Source of the DNA: Alphaproteobacteria bacterium
GTDB taxonomy: Bacteria; Pseudomonadota; Alphaproteobacteria; UBA8366; GCA-2717185
Direction: 5' to 3'
Length of the DNA: 62,368 nucleotides
Assembly: GCA_040905865.1 (NCBI GenBank)
Contig: JBBDQU010000004.1
Location: forward strand, 1-62,368
This document shows positions 1-8,566 of this stretch, piece after piece. The translations under genes and the position numbers were made by a program. Below the pieces are notes generated by a model. It worked only from the letters and a program-made list of their open reading frames with translations, ran no database searches and was not told the DNA's origin. Numbering within the stretch: position 1 is the stretch's first letter; each line of letters opens with the position of its first letter.

Positions 1-13
1 CCCGCATTGAATC

Positions 14-44
14 ACAAACCCCTCACCAAAGGCGAGGGGTTTGT
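14..44. repeat. Perfect inverted repeat, 11-bp arms
   Basis: Arms ACAAACCCCTC (14-24) and GAGGGGTTTGT (34-44) are perfectly complementary with a 9-base loop. The hairpin sits just upstream of a second, typical terminator hairpin, so both probably close a transcript entering from the left of the window. Confidence 0.75.
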
Positions 45-56
45 CAGCGGTCTGGA

Positions 57-80
57 GGGGCGGAAACGCCCCTTCTTTTT
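57..80 (+). terminator. Rho-independent terminator
   Basis: Stem GGGGCG / CGCCCC around a GAAA tetraloop (57-72), followed directly by TTCTTTTT (73-80). It would end transcription of an unseen plus-strand gene to the left and insulate the oxidoreductase gene that starts at 150. Confidence 0.85.
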
Positions 81-149
81 GCCTGAATCAGATCGTGTAC
101 GTATAGTTCGCGATTATACATCCAATGCGTTTGTCCGGGGAGGATAGGC

Positions 150-1016
150 ATGAAATTCGGGTTACGGTCGTGCAATTCCGGCCCCTTCGTCGACCCCGCA
201 AGGGCAACGGAACTGCTGCAGGCCGGCGAGGAAGCAGGATTCGAATCGGCCTGGACGGTCGATCATGTCGTCGTGCCGGATGGCTACGAATCCGCCTATC
301 CCTATTCCGATGACGGCAAGATATTCGCCGGCGTTAACACCAACCCGCGACCGGACCCGCTGATCTGGCTGGCCTATGCCGCCGCGGTGACCACCAGGAT
401 CAAGCTGGCGACCGGTGTCCTGATCCTGCCCCAACGCAATCCGGTTGTGACCGCAAAACAGGTCGCGACGCTTGACGTCATGACGGGCGGCCGGCTGATC
501 CTCGGCATCGGCGTCGGCTGGCTGGCTGAAGAATTCGACGCCATCGGCGCCCCCTTTGCACAGCGGGGCAAGCGGACCGACGAATATATCGCCGCAATGC
601 GGGAATTGTGGAAATCGGACTCGCCGACCTATACAGGCGATTTCGTCGAATTTCGGAACGCGAACTGCCGGCCGCAGCCGGTGAACGGTACGGTCCCTAT
701 TGTAATAGGCGGGCATTCCAGGGCAGCCGCGCGGCGTGCCGGAAAACTGGGCGACGGATTTTTTCCGGCCCGGGGTGTGCCGAAACCGGTGATTGAACTG
801 GCCCGTCGAACAGCCGCCGAAAACGGCCGCGATCCGGCTGACCTGGAAATCACCCTCAGCATGCCGGAGGATCCGGATGATATTCCGGCGCTGGCGAAGC
901 TCGGTGTCAGCCGGCTGATGATTCCGGTTTCGCCGATGTCCGGCCTGACATCCGTATCGACGCCGGAGGATGTGCTGCGCCTGCGCGATATCGTGGAAAA
1001 ATACGCGGATACCTGA
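150..1016 (+). CDS. LLM class F420-dependent-type oxidoreductase (copy 1)
   Basis: A 288-residue luciferase-like (LLM) TIM-barrel oxidoreductase. It resembles the Rv2161c-like F420-dependent subgroup, because residues 116-129 read LILGIGVGWLAEEF, followed by an RG-RTDEYI-AMRELW stretch and an IGGHS motif near residue 187. These enzymes move hydride between F420H2 or FMNH2 and an organic substrate; the substrate here is unknown. The start is fixed by GGAGGATAGGC just before ATG. A close paralogue begins 23 bases downstream, and a crotonase and a CoA-transferase follow on the same strand, so the group may degrade one acid via its CoA thioester (inference). Whether the host makes F420 cannot be seen here. 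Confidence 0.9.
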   Translation: MKFGLRSCNSGPFVDPARATELLQAGEEAGFESAWTVDHVVVPDGYESAYPYSDDGKIFAGVNTNPRPDPLIWLAYAAAVTTRIKLATGVLILPQRNPVVTAKQVATLDVMTGGRLILGIGVGWLAEEFDAIGAPFAQRGKRTDEYIAAMRELWKSDSPTYTGDFVEFRNANCRPQPVNGTVPIVIGGHSRAAARRAGKLGDGFFPARGVPKPVIELARRTAAENGRDPADLEITLSMPEDPDDIPALAKLGVSRLMIPVSPMSGLTSVSTPEDVLRLRDIVEKYADT

Positions 1017-1039
1017 TCAACCGACCAGAGAGGAACTCC

Positions 1040-1909
1040 ATGAAATTCGGATTGCGCTATATCAATACCGGGCGCTACACCGACCCGCCACAGGCCATCG
1101 AACTGGTCCAGGCTGGCGAGGAAGCCGGTTTCGAATCCGCCTGGACCGTCGATCATGTGGTCGTGCCGGAAGGCTACCAATCCGCATATCCATATGCCGA
1201 GGACGGCAGGATGGCCGGCGGGGTCAACGATATCCCCCTACCCGACCCTTTGATTTTCATGTCGTTTCTCGCATCCGCAACATCGCGAATCAGGCTGGCC
1301 ACCGGGATCCTGATTCTGCCCCAGCGAAATCCCGTCGTCACGGCGAAACAGGTCGCAACGCTGGATCATCTGTCGGGCGGGCGCATTCTGCTCGGCATCG
1401 GCGTCGGCTGGCTGGCGGAAGAGTTCAACGCCATCGGCACGCCCTTCGCCGACCGCGGACGACGTACCGACGAATATGTCGCCGCCATGCGGCAATTGTG
1501 GTCATCCGAATCGCCCACGTTTGACGGTGAATTTGTTCGCTTCAAGAACGCGCATTGCCGGCCGCGGCCGGTCAATGGATCGGTCCCCGTCATCGTGGGC
1601 GGCCATTCAAAGGCGGCGGCGCGACGCGCCGGGCGTCTGGGCGACGGTTTCTTCCCCGCGCGCGGCGCGTCCGCGGCCCTGTTCGACCTGGTGCGGCAAT
1701 CGGCGGTGGAAAGCGGGCGCAACCCAGATGATATCGAATTCACCGCCAGCCTGCCGGAGGACCTGGAGCAGATTCCCGAAATGGCGAAACTGGGAGTCAG
1801 CCGGCTGCTGGTGCCGGTTACGCCGATGATGGGCCTCAACAACACCATCGGCAACGTGGACGATATTCCGAGGTGGCGGAATATACTGGATAAATACGCG
1901 GATGCCTGA
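1040..1909 (+). CDS. LLM class F420-dependent-type oxidoreductase (copy 2)
   Basis: A 289-residue paralogue of the preceding gene, alignable end to end with almost no gaps. Both start MKFGLR and share EEAGFESAWTVDHVVVP, LPQRNPVVTAKQVATLD, LGIGVGWLAEEF and GDGFFPARG. This is a tandem duplication that has diverged mainly in the N-terminal 20 residues and the last third. The ribosome site is GAGGAACTCC before ATG. The two products could form a heterodimer or handle related substrates (inference). Confidence 0.9.
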   Translation: MKFGLRYINTGRYTDPPQAIELVQAGEEAGFESAWTVDHVVVPEGYQSAYPYAEDGRMAGGVNDIPLPDPLIFMSFLASATSRIRLATGILILPQRNPVVTAKQVATLDHLSGGRILLGIGVGWLAEEFNAIGTPFADRGRRTDEYVAAMRQLWSSESPTFDGEFVRFKNAHCRPRPVNGSVPVIVGGHSKAAARRAGRLGDGFFPARGASAALFDLVRQSAVESGRNPDDIEFTASLPEDLEQIPEMAKLGVSRLLVPVTPMMGLNNTIGNVDDIPRWRNILDKYADA

Positions 1910-2032
1910 ACGGCATTCCCCCTGCAAGAATGACCCCCGGGCGGAAATAACGACCCGCCGGCTTGCCCGCCCCCATCAAAGCGCAGACAATCGCATCGCA
2001 ACGATACTGCGTTCCGGCGACCGGGAGAGTGA

Positions 2033-2842
2033 ATGATGGCCGATTCCGAAGACAAGCTCGTTCTCGTCGACCATGACGGATATGCCGCCATACTGACGTT
2101 GAACCGCCCGGCAAAGAAAAACGCCATGAGCGACGCGTTGCTGGAACAGCTTATCGCCGCCGTCCGCGCCGCCAATGCCGACGATGCCGTCCGCGCCATT
2201 ATTATCACAGGAGCCGGTAGCTGCTTCACTGCGGGCCGGGATATTTCACAGTTCAACCGGAAGGCCATCCTGCAGGATGGATCCGTCGACAGAACCGTCG
2301 ATATCTTCCTCGAAACCCTCACATTGCTCATGGAATCGCCGAAACCGACCATCGCCGCGATTCACGGGGTCGCGCTTGGCGGGGGGCAGGCTATGTCCCT
2401 TGCCTGCGATTTCGTTGTCGCCGAAGCCGGCGCGAGATTCGGCAATGTCGAAATGGCCTACGGATTCCCGGCCGCCATGAATATCGCCCTACTGACCCGG
2501 CAGGTCGGCCGCCGTATCGGCCTTGAAATCGCGATGACCGGCAACCTTTATACAGCGGAGCAGTATCACGGGTATGGCCTCGTCAACCGGCTGGCGGATG
2601 CCGGCAGGCTGATGGAGACAGCACGGGAATTTGCCGCCTGTTTTACCGACAAGGCGCCCTGGGCGGTGCGGCGCACGAAATCCACCTACCGGCTCGCGGA
2701 GGATATGGCGGTGCATGGCGCGATGAATTTCGGCAATCAGTTAAACCAGCTCCTGATGCTGAACAGCCAGATCGAAAGCATCCACTCGGGCGATTCCCGC
2801 GCGAAGGATGCAATTCAGCGCAATATTTCAAAAACGGAATGA
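2033..2842 (+). CDS. Enoyl-CoA hydratase/isomerase family protein
   Basis: A 269-residue crotonase-fold protein. The two oxyanion-hole segments are visible as CFTAGRDIS and HGVALGGGQA, and the acidic residue of the usual active-site loop is present in FGNVEMAYGFP. It would hydrate or isomerise an enoyl-CoA in beta-oxidation-like degradation; the substrate is not predictable. GGGAGAGTGA precedes the ATG. The CoA-transferase gene starts 9 bases after its stop, which points to one transcript. Confidence 0.88.
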   Translation: MMADSEDKLVLVDHDGYAAILTLNRPAKKNAMSDALLEQLIAAVRAANADDAVRAIIITGAGSCFTAGRDISQFNRKAILQDGSVDRTVDIFLETLTLLMESPKPTIAAIHGVALGGGQAMSLACDFVVAEAGARFGNVEMAYGFPAAMNIALLTRQVGRRIGLEIAMTGNLYTAEQYHGYGLVNRLADAGRLMETAREFAACFTDKAPWAVRRTKSTYRLAEDMAVHGAMNFGNQLNQLLMLNSQIESIHSGDSRAKDAIQRNISKTE

Positions 2843-2851
2843 CAAGAAACC

Positions 2852-4066
2852 GTGCCTGACCTGCCCGAAACAAAGCGTAAACCCCGCGCCTTCGAGGGCG
2901 TCCGCGTACTGGAATTCGCCGCGCTGATCGCCGGCCCCTCCTGCGGCAAATACCTGGCCGATCACGGCGCGGACGTGATCAAGGTGGAGCGTTTCCCGTT
3001 CGGTGACGTATCGCGCGCCTATAACCGGATGCATGCCCCGCGCAGCCCCATGTATATGCAGCAGAACGCCGGCAAGAGGGGTTTGTGCATCGACCTGAAA
3101 CAGCCGGAGGGTATCGAAGCGGCAAAGGCGCTGGCCGCCCGGGCCGATGTGGTGATCGAGGCGTTCACCCCCGGCGTCATGGACAAGCTCGGCCTGGGAT
3201 ATGACGATCTGAAGAAACTGAATCCTGCCATCATTCTGTGCTCAATCAGCGGTTTCGGCCAGACCGGACCGAATGCGAACCGACCGGGATATGCCCATAT
3301 CAGCCACGCGATGACGGGATGGCTGGCGATGCAGTTCCTGCACTGCGATCCGCCGCAGGTCCCGCGCGGGCCCGGCATCGCCATCGGCGACACGACGGCG
3401 GGGCTGACGGCGTTCGGCGCTGTTTCCGCCGCGCTTTACCGGAAAGCCATGACCGGCGAAGGCGATCATATCGACATCGCCCTGTTCGACAGCCTTTTCG
3501 GATCGAACGATTTCAGCCTTCAGACCTATCTGACCGCGAATGAAGTTGATGTCTTCTATCATCCTGTCCATGCCACGCGGGACGGCTATATCACCGCGTC
3601 CGTTGGTCCGGATCACCGCTCCTGGCAGGGTACCTGCATCGCCATGGGACAGCCGGAACTGGCGGACGACCCCCGGTTTTCCGATACGGCCAAGCTGGAG
3701 GAGAACATGGCGGAAGCCGCCGCGATCATGCGGGGCTGGTTGCAGTCGATGCGTTCGGAAGACGCCGAGCGAATCCTGACCGCCAATCACGTCGCCTGCG
3801 GCATCGTTCAGACCGTCGACAAGGCCGTCGATCAGCCCCAGGTGACCGCACGCAACCTGACCGTCACCGTCGACGATCCCGTCATGGGGCCGGTCCGGCA
3901 GATCAATTCAGCCTTCCGATACAAAAATGCGGAATCCGGCGTCACGGGCCCGGCGCCCCTGCTGGGCCAGCACAATGCGGAAATCCTGCGCGAGGACCTG
4001 GGATACGACGAGGACCGGATCCGCCGCCTTCAGGAAACGGGGGTCCTCAAGTCCGGGCCGGGCTGA
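2852..4066 (+). CDS. Family III CoA-transferase (CaiB/BaiF)
   Basis: A 404-residue protein starting at GTG. Family hallmarks are the N-terminal [30 protein letters not shown] block, the [10 protein letters not shown] segment near residue 131, and Asp180 in AIGDTTAG at the position of the catalytic Asp of formyl-CoA transferase. It would transfer CoA between an acyl-CoA and a free acid. It sits directly after the enoyl-CoA hydratase gene and is probably its pathway partner. The window has three further members of this family. Confidence 0.9.
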   Translation: [404 protein letters not shown]

Positions 4067-4292
4067 CCGCGCTTTATTCCGGATACGCGGACAATTTCTC
4101 GAATTGCAACCGGTAGGCCTGCTGCCGGGCATTAACCTGAAGCGATTCCCTTGGGTTCACTGACACGTTAAGTCGCTTTTCCCGGCGACGATCCTCCTGT
4201 TTCACGGGATCAAATCGTCACCCGCAAGAGCGGACAGACCGGGCGCTTACTCAGAGCCTTCTACCAAAGGTCGAGAAGCGGGATCGGCCGGC

Positions 4293-5324
4293 CTACCCCC
4301 GCACCGGCGGGCGTCCGGGCCGGCCAGCTATCGCGCCACCGATGGCGGCGAGCAGGCCGAGCAGCAGCGTGAAAAAGGCGCCCCACGCCGCGCTGGCCGT
4401 CGCGTCGGCAGCGGCGCCCGCCGCCTCGGCAGCCCTCTGCTGCGCAGTCTGCAACGCCTCCTCCGCACCCTGGCGGTATTCCTGGACGGTCGCCTCGACC
4501 TGCTGAAGAAGTTCCTCGGCCTCCTGCGGCGTCACGCCGAAGCGCTCCTGCATGACCTGCAGCGCCTCCTGGCGATCCTCTTCGGAGAGCACACCGCCGC
4601 GCCCGAACATGTCGTCGATCATATCGTCGATCGTCTGACCGGCCGCGGATGGCTCCATCACCACCTCCGCCGCCGTCTCCTGCGCCAGCTCGGCGGTACG
4701 CTCCTGTTCCTGCGGCGAGACGACCTCGCGGAAGATCTCGCGCATCTCGCGGCCGAAATTGTCGGTGGTGATGCCGGCCCGCTCCATCGCCCGGCGCACC
4801 GGGTCCGGCAGATCCTGCATGTCCATATCGGTGATGTCGGACAGTTCGAAATCCTCCGGAATCGCCGCGCCGGCGGCGGAAGAAACCGCCGACCATGCCT
4901 GCGACAGCGCCGAACCGGTGAGGTTCACCAGGCCGACCGCTGCACTGGCGCCCAGCCACAGGGCTACGATCGTGGTCAGCGCCCACACGGTGGCGCCGTG
5001 CAGCGCCGAGCCGAGGCCGTGCAACACGCCGGCAAGCCGGCCGGCGACATAACCGCCGACGCCCAGCGCCACGATCGCAGAGATCGCCGTCCACCACGCC
5101 GACGCCGACGCCGCCGGTACGCCGGTCATCGGGTCCTGTTCGACCGCGGGATTGATGGTGCTCATGCCGATCGCAAGGCCCAGCAGGGTAAGCAGCGCGC
5201 TGACGGCCAAGGCGACGGCGGTGCCGGCGAAGAAGGCCCCCCATGACGCGCGGCCGCCGCGGTCGAGCGCTGTCTCGGCGTATGCCGCCGGAGCCGGGGT
5301 CTCGGTTCTCAGTTCGCTCGCCAT
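4293..5324 (-). CDS. Predicted membrane protein of unknown function
   Basis: A 343-residue protein if started at the ATG at 5324 (MASELRTETPAP); the open frame runs further upstream but that part looks non-coding. Hydrophobic segments lie near residues 27-50 and 75-135, followed by a long acidic, Gln/Glu-rich helical region likely to form a coiled coil. The C-terminal hydrophobic segment (AAWGAFFTLLLGLLAAIGG) is glycine-rich. The arrangement is of the PhnA-like/YrzE-like membrane protein kind, but no enzymatic motif is visible. Function not recognised. Confidence 0.7.
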   Translation of the reverse strand: MASELRTETPAPAAYAETALDRGGRASWGAFFAGTAVALAVSALLTLLGLAIGMSTINPAVEQDPMTGVPAASASAWWTAISAIVALGVGGYVAGRLAGVLHGLGSALHGATVWALTTIVALWLGASAAVGLVNLTGSALSQAWSAVSSAAGAAIPEDFELSDITDMDMQDLPDPVRRAMERAGITTDNFGREMREIFREVVSPQEQERTAELAQETAAEVVMEPSAAGQTIDDMIDDMFGRGGVLSEEDRQEALQVMQERFGVTPQEAEELLQQVEATVQEYRQGAEEALQTAQQRAAEAAGAAADATASAAWGAFFTLLLGLLAAIGGAIAGRPGRPPVRG

Positions 5325-5690
5325 GGGGCATCTCCTATGCGGATCGTCCGGTTGATACCAGACCAACGCAAGTCCGCGGCTTTTGTTCCGAAGGACGGCG
5401 ATGAAGACCGGTGGGCTTCGGACCGGCGCCAAGTACCGGACCCGGATCGGACGGGGCCTCGCGGGATGACATGCTACGCGAGACAGCGCTTGCAGTCGCG
5501 ATTGCCGCCGTCGGAGGAAGTGGAACCAGGGTCGAACGTTCTCTGGTCGGGACAAGCTTGGGTCGGACAAGCTTGGCGACGAGCACCCGGCCGGCATGCA
5601 ATGCGCCCGGCGGTCACGCGTAGTGCGCCGCGAGCTCTCCGCCCCGGACTGATGGCAAAGAAGACGTGTTCGTGCACCGGCTGCCGCCGG
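5325..5690. other. Intergenic region without a convincing gene
   Basis: These 366 bases between the membrane protein start and the stop of the TAXI protein gene hold no credible coding frame. The only structure seen is a near-perfect 16-base tandem direct repeat at 5545-5576 (GGTCGG followed by ACAAGCTTG in each unit). The region is presumably the upstream region of the membrane-protein gene. Confidence 0.5.
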
Positions 5691-6680
5691 TCATTGCCGA
5701 CGCAGCAGCCCCGCTTCGCGATAGTACCGGTGCGCACCCGGGTGGATGGGCATCACTGCTTCGCTCGGCGCCATGTCCCTCATGTCCAGGGTCGATAGCG
5801 CGGGATGCAGGCGCCGGAAAACGGCGAAGTTTTCGAACACCGCCTTGACCATGGCATAGGCCAGCGCATCCGGCTGATCGCTCGTCGTGATGAGCAGGGC
5901 CGGCGTGCCGAATGTGGGCACATCATGGGGATTCCCGGCGTACATCCCGCCAGGAATGACGGAGGCAATGTAATAGGGATGCGTCGCAAGCAGTCGGTCG
6001 ATTTCCGGTCCCGCAACGCGCACCAGCATCGCCCGGCAGCTTGTCGTCGCCTCCTGCGTCAGCCCGTCGGGGTGCCCCGCCGCAATGATGATCGCGTCGA
6101 CCCTATCGTCGCACAGTGCCCGGTACTGTTCGGCGGGTCCTAATTCCAGGAGACGCTCATGTTCCGATATGATCCAGTTGAAATATTCGAGGAGGACGTC
6201 ACGGGTGAAGGTGTATCCGGCGCCGCTCTTGCCGATGCCGATGCGCTTGCCGCGCAGGTCCCGGAAATCGCGGATGCCAGCATCGGCACGCGCGACGATG
6301 GTAAAGGCCACTGGGTAAAGAGAGATCAGGGTGCGCAGCTTCGGATCGGGGCCGGCGACGGCAAACGGCCCCTCACCGTGAAAGGCGGCATAGGCCAGGT
6401 CCGTCTGCGACAGGCCGAAGGTCGTCTCGCCGCTTTTGATTCGTCCGATATTGGCAACCGAGCCGTCGGAACGCACCGCGACGCACGGCTTCTCGTCATA
6501 TGGGCCCGCCAGGTTGTAAACGCGACAGATCGCATTTCCCACTGGATGATACTGTCCGCCCGGGATGTCGGTTGCAATGGCAACCGGGCTGGGCGCGAGG
6601 ACAACGGAAAACGCTGCGCAACCGGCAACGGCGCCCGCCATAAGCGCCGCGGCGACACGTAAAAGCTGTCTAATCGACAT
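5691..6680 (-). CDS. TAXI family TRAP transporter solute-binding protein
   Basis: About 329 residues from ATG at 6680, chosen because GGAGA lies 7 bases upstream; an upstream TTG at 6695 is less likely. The family pattern is clear: GGQYHPVGNAICRVYN, SDGSVANI-RIKSGE-TFGLSQTD-AYAAFHGEGPF, and DFRDLRGKRIGIGKSGAGYTF. These proteins capture small organic acids in the periplasm for TRAP transporters. The N-terminus has a hydrophobic leader ending VAGC, a possible lipobox. No TRAP membrane subunit gene is adjacent, so it is an orphan binding protein or works with a remote permease. Confidence 0.85.
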   Translation of the reverse strand: MSIRQLLRVAAALMAGAVAGCAAFSVVLAPSPVAIATDIPGGQYHPVGNAICRVYNLAGPYDEKPCVAVRSDGSVANIGRIKSGETTFGLSQTDLAYAAFHGEGPFAVAGPDPKLRTLISLYPVAFTIVARADAGIRDFRDLRGKRIGIGKSGAGYTFTRDVLLEYFNWIISEHERLLELGPAEQYRALCDDRVDAIIIAAGHPDGLTQEATTSCRAMLVRVAGPEIDRLLATHPYYIASVIPGGMYAGNPHDVPTFGTPALLITTSDQPDALAYAMVKAVFENFAVFRRLHPALSTLDMRDMAPSEAVMPIHPGAHRYYREAGLLRRQ

Positions 6681-6716
6681 GAGTGCGTTCTCCAACGCCG
6701 GCTGGACAGGCAGGTC

Positions 6717-7622
6717 TCACGGGTCGAGCCGATACTGAATCGTCGAGCCGTCGCGCTCGAAATCGCCGCGCACCCAGAGATTTGCCTCATCGTACCAGAT
6801 GCTGCCGGAGAGATACGGCGTAACAAAGCTATAGCGCGTCGCATGCACCGGGCGTCCGCCGACCGCGACTGGCTCATCGCCGACCCTGCGGGCGCTGACG
6901 CCAATGACGCCACCATGCTGCGCGTCGACCACGGTCTCCTGGCTCAGCACTGCCGGGGTCCAAAGGCTGTTGGACGTCAGGGTCGTGGCCGACGCGATAA
7001 AGGGGCCGCCCTTGCCGACGACGCGAAATCCCCCGGGCGTTGCGGCGCCAGCGACATTGAGCGTCTCGCCATCCTCCACCGTTTGACTGCTGAGCGACAT
7101 CAGACGTCCATCACGCCAGATCTCCTCCGAGCGGTGGCTGTAGGCGAACACGCTGAAGAACAGCGCCTTGACCGCGAGAGCGATTTCGGTGGAAATCCGC
7201 GCATCCCCGGTTATCTCCGAATACGTAATCGTATGCTCGCCGATCCGTTCGTTCGCGTAGAAGACGCTGAACCGCCTATTGGCGATCGAAGTCGGCACGG
7301 CGATGGGCGTCGACGCGCCCGCGAAACGCGGCAGAGCGTACACCGCCGCACCGGCAAGCGCAGACACCAGGAATTTTCGCCGCGGGATTAGTTCCCTGCT
7401 CGATGCGACCGGCAATACCGGTTCGCCACGGCGAAGCCGCGCGGCAACCCCTCGCTTGCGGGCCACGCTCTGCGGCTGCCTGCTGACCAACAGTCGTGCC
7501 GACATTCCCTGGCCGTCGGAAACCGTGGAGCAGCTGCGTTCTCCCCCGTTTTCCGACGGCCTATCGATCGTAACGGCCTTCTCAGGAAAGTCGACCACAA
7601 CATGGCCCTCCTCGAACACCAT
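6717..7622 (-). CDS. DUF6134-like secreted protein with Tat-type signal
   Basis: The open frame codes for up to 301 residues. A twin-arginine motif, PRRKFLVSALAG, appears at residues 80-91 and is followed by a hydrophobic stretch ending FAGA. The mature part (about 200 residues) starts with FSVFYANERIGEHTITYSE and resembles DUF6134 proteins, a beta-rich family of unknown role. The true start is uncertain: ATG at 7622, GTG at 7598 (preceded by GAGGAGG), ATG at 7505 and a start nearer the Tat motif are all possible, and the first 75 residues look atypical. It shares strand with the TAXI gene 36 bases downstream. Confidence 0.62.
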   Translation of the reverse strand: MVFEEGHVVVDFPEKAVTIDRPSENGGERSCSTVSDGQGMSARLLVSRQPQSVARKRGVAARLRRGEPVLPVASSRELIPRRKFLVSALAGAAVYALPRFAGASTPIAVPTSIANRRFSVFYANERIGEHTITYSEITGDARISTEIALAVKALFFSVFAYSHRSEEIWRDGRLMSLSSQTVEDGETLNVAGAATPGGFRVVGKGGPFIASATTLTSNSLWTPAVLSQETVVDAQHGGVIGVSARRVGDEPVAVGGRPVHATRYSFVTPYLSGSIWYDEANLWVRGDFERDGSTIQYRLDP

Positions 7623-7679
7623 GTTACATTGCTTTCGTGTTCAAGGAAATCGGCTCCGAATCGACCTGGTACATGCCCC

Positions 7680-7742
7680 CCGTCGTCGGAACGGCCGATG
7701 CGAATTTTCGGCCCGGTTGTTGAGCCAGCGCCCGCACACCCG
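7680..7742 (-). pseudogene. Remnant of IS6/IS240-type DDE transposase
   Basis: The minus-strand frame reads GRWLNNRAENSHRPFRRR at 7733-7680. This closely matches the NNRAENSH-PFRRRE segment just after the second catalytic Asp region of IS6/IS240-like transposases. Sequence before and after does not continue the family, so only about 20 codons survive. The rest of 7623-7955 shows no gene. It marks past insertion-sequence activity at one edge of the methyltransferase/sigma-factor block. Confidence 0.5.
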
Positions 7743-7955
7743 GAGTTGCGGGTTGCCGCTCAAGCGATTCGGAAACTGGCGGGCGGCGCCCAAACACGAA
7801 GAACCGGCCGCGGCGGGCAAGCTGCTTTTCCGCCGCCCGGGATCGAAGTCGCGCTGATCGGCGGCCGAAGGGTCCGCTTCAAGTGTGGCGTCGCTGTGGG
7901 AGTAAGGGGCCGCGGCGGAACGGGCCGACAGGACCCGTCCCACCGCCTTGTTGGG

Positions 7956-8432
7956 CTACTGCGTGCGGGGGTCGTCCGTTGGATCGACGTAGGTGAGGCC
8001 CCACGGACCGGTGCTGTTGAGTTGGATGACCGTCTCTTCCGCGGTATAGGCAAAATGGGCCATTCCTGGCGGGAACGCGAAGAAGCTTCCGGCTTCGAGC
8101 GCCCGGGCCTTATCGCGAACAATCTTTTCGCCCATGCCGATGTGGAACGTCCCCGAGACCACCGTGACGACCTCGGGTCGCGGATGGCGGTGGGGCGGCA
8201 GGACGTAATTCGCCGGCAGCTTCAGCCGGAGTGCGAATAACCCTTCTTCGCCAGGATTGCCATAGAGCGTCGCTGCCTTCGCTCCGTCCGGGATGGAAGC
8301 GGGACCCGGTCCCCATTCTATCTCTTTCGGCGTGGTCATGACGTGGTCGTCTTTCGCCGAAGCCGGTATGCCGTGCAATCCGAGAACCAAGGCAGCGGCG
8401 GCGATCGTCGATACGGATCGGGAAATATTCAT
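7956..8432 (-). CDS. Secreted cupin-domain protein
   Basis: About 158 residues from ATG at 8432, preceded by GAGGACGCC; the longer frame from 8447 lacks a ribosome site. A signal peptide runs to about residue 26 (ALVLGLHGIPASA), so the protein is periplasmic. The cupin metal site is visible as HRHPRPE, with a later His in PPGMAHF. Such small cupins bind one metal ion and may be dioxygenases or ligand binders; the reaction is unknown. It lies about 135 bases downstream of the ArsM-like selenoprotein gene on the same strand, with a hairpin between them. Confidence 0.82.
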   Translation of the reverse strand: MNISRSVSTIAAAALVLGLHGIPASAKDDHVMTTPKEIEWGPGPASIPDGAKAATLYGNPGEEGLFALRLKLPANYVLPPHRHPRPEVVTVVSGTFHIGMGEKIVRDKARALEAGSFFAFPPGMAHFAYTAEETVIQLNSTGPWGLTYVDPTDDPRTQ

Positions 8433-8534
8433 GGCGTCCTCTTTCATCGTTTCCGCAGGTGTTGCAGCATATGTCGCTGCATTATTTGTGACGCGACAAG
8501 TGATAAAGAGTTCCAGGAAAGTGAAAAGACGTCG

Positions 8535-8560
8535 CCCCGACCAATATTTATTGGTCGGGG
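8535..8560 (-). terminator. 12-bp perfect inverted repeat, likely terminator
   Basis: Arms CCCCGACCAATA (8535-8546) and TATTGGTCGGGG (8549-8560) are separated by two bases. Read on the minus strand, the hairpin begins 6 bases after the TAG at 8567 and is followed by a T-rich stretch (TCTTTTCACTTTCC). It probably ends or attenuates the sigma-to-methyltransferase transcript before the cupin gene. Its position supports TAG 8567, not TGA 8738, as the end of the upstream gene. Confidence 0.65.
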
Positions 8561-8566
8561 ACTCAC

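Noticed and set aside
5325-5597. N-terminal extension of the membrane protein gene to 5597
   Set aside because: The extra 91 residues are Arg/Pro-rich and lie before a natural start ATG at 5324; no ribosome site supports the longer form.
7388-7603. Short minus-strand frame with a good GAGGAGG site (71 codons)
   Set aside because: Its product has no family resemblance and lies inside the DUF6134-like frame; the ribosome-like site may instead serve GTG 7598 of that frame.
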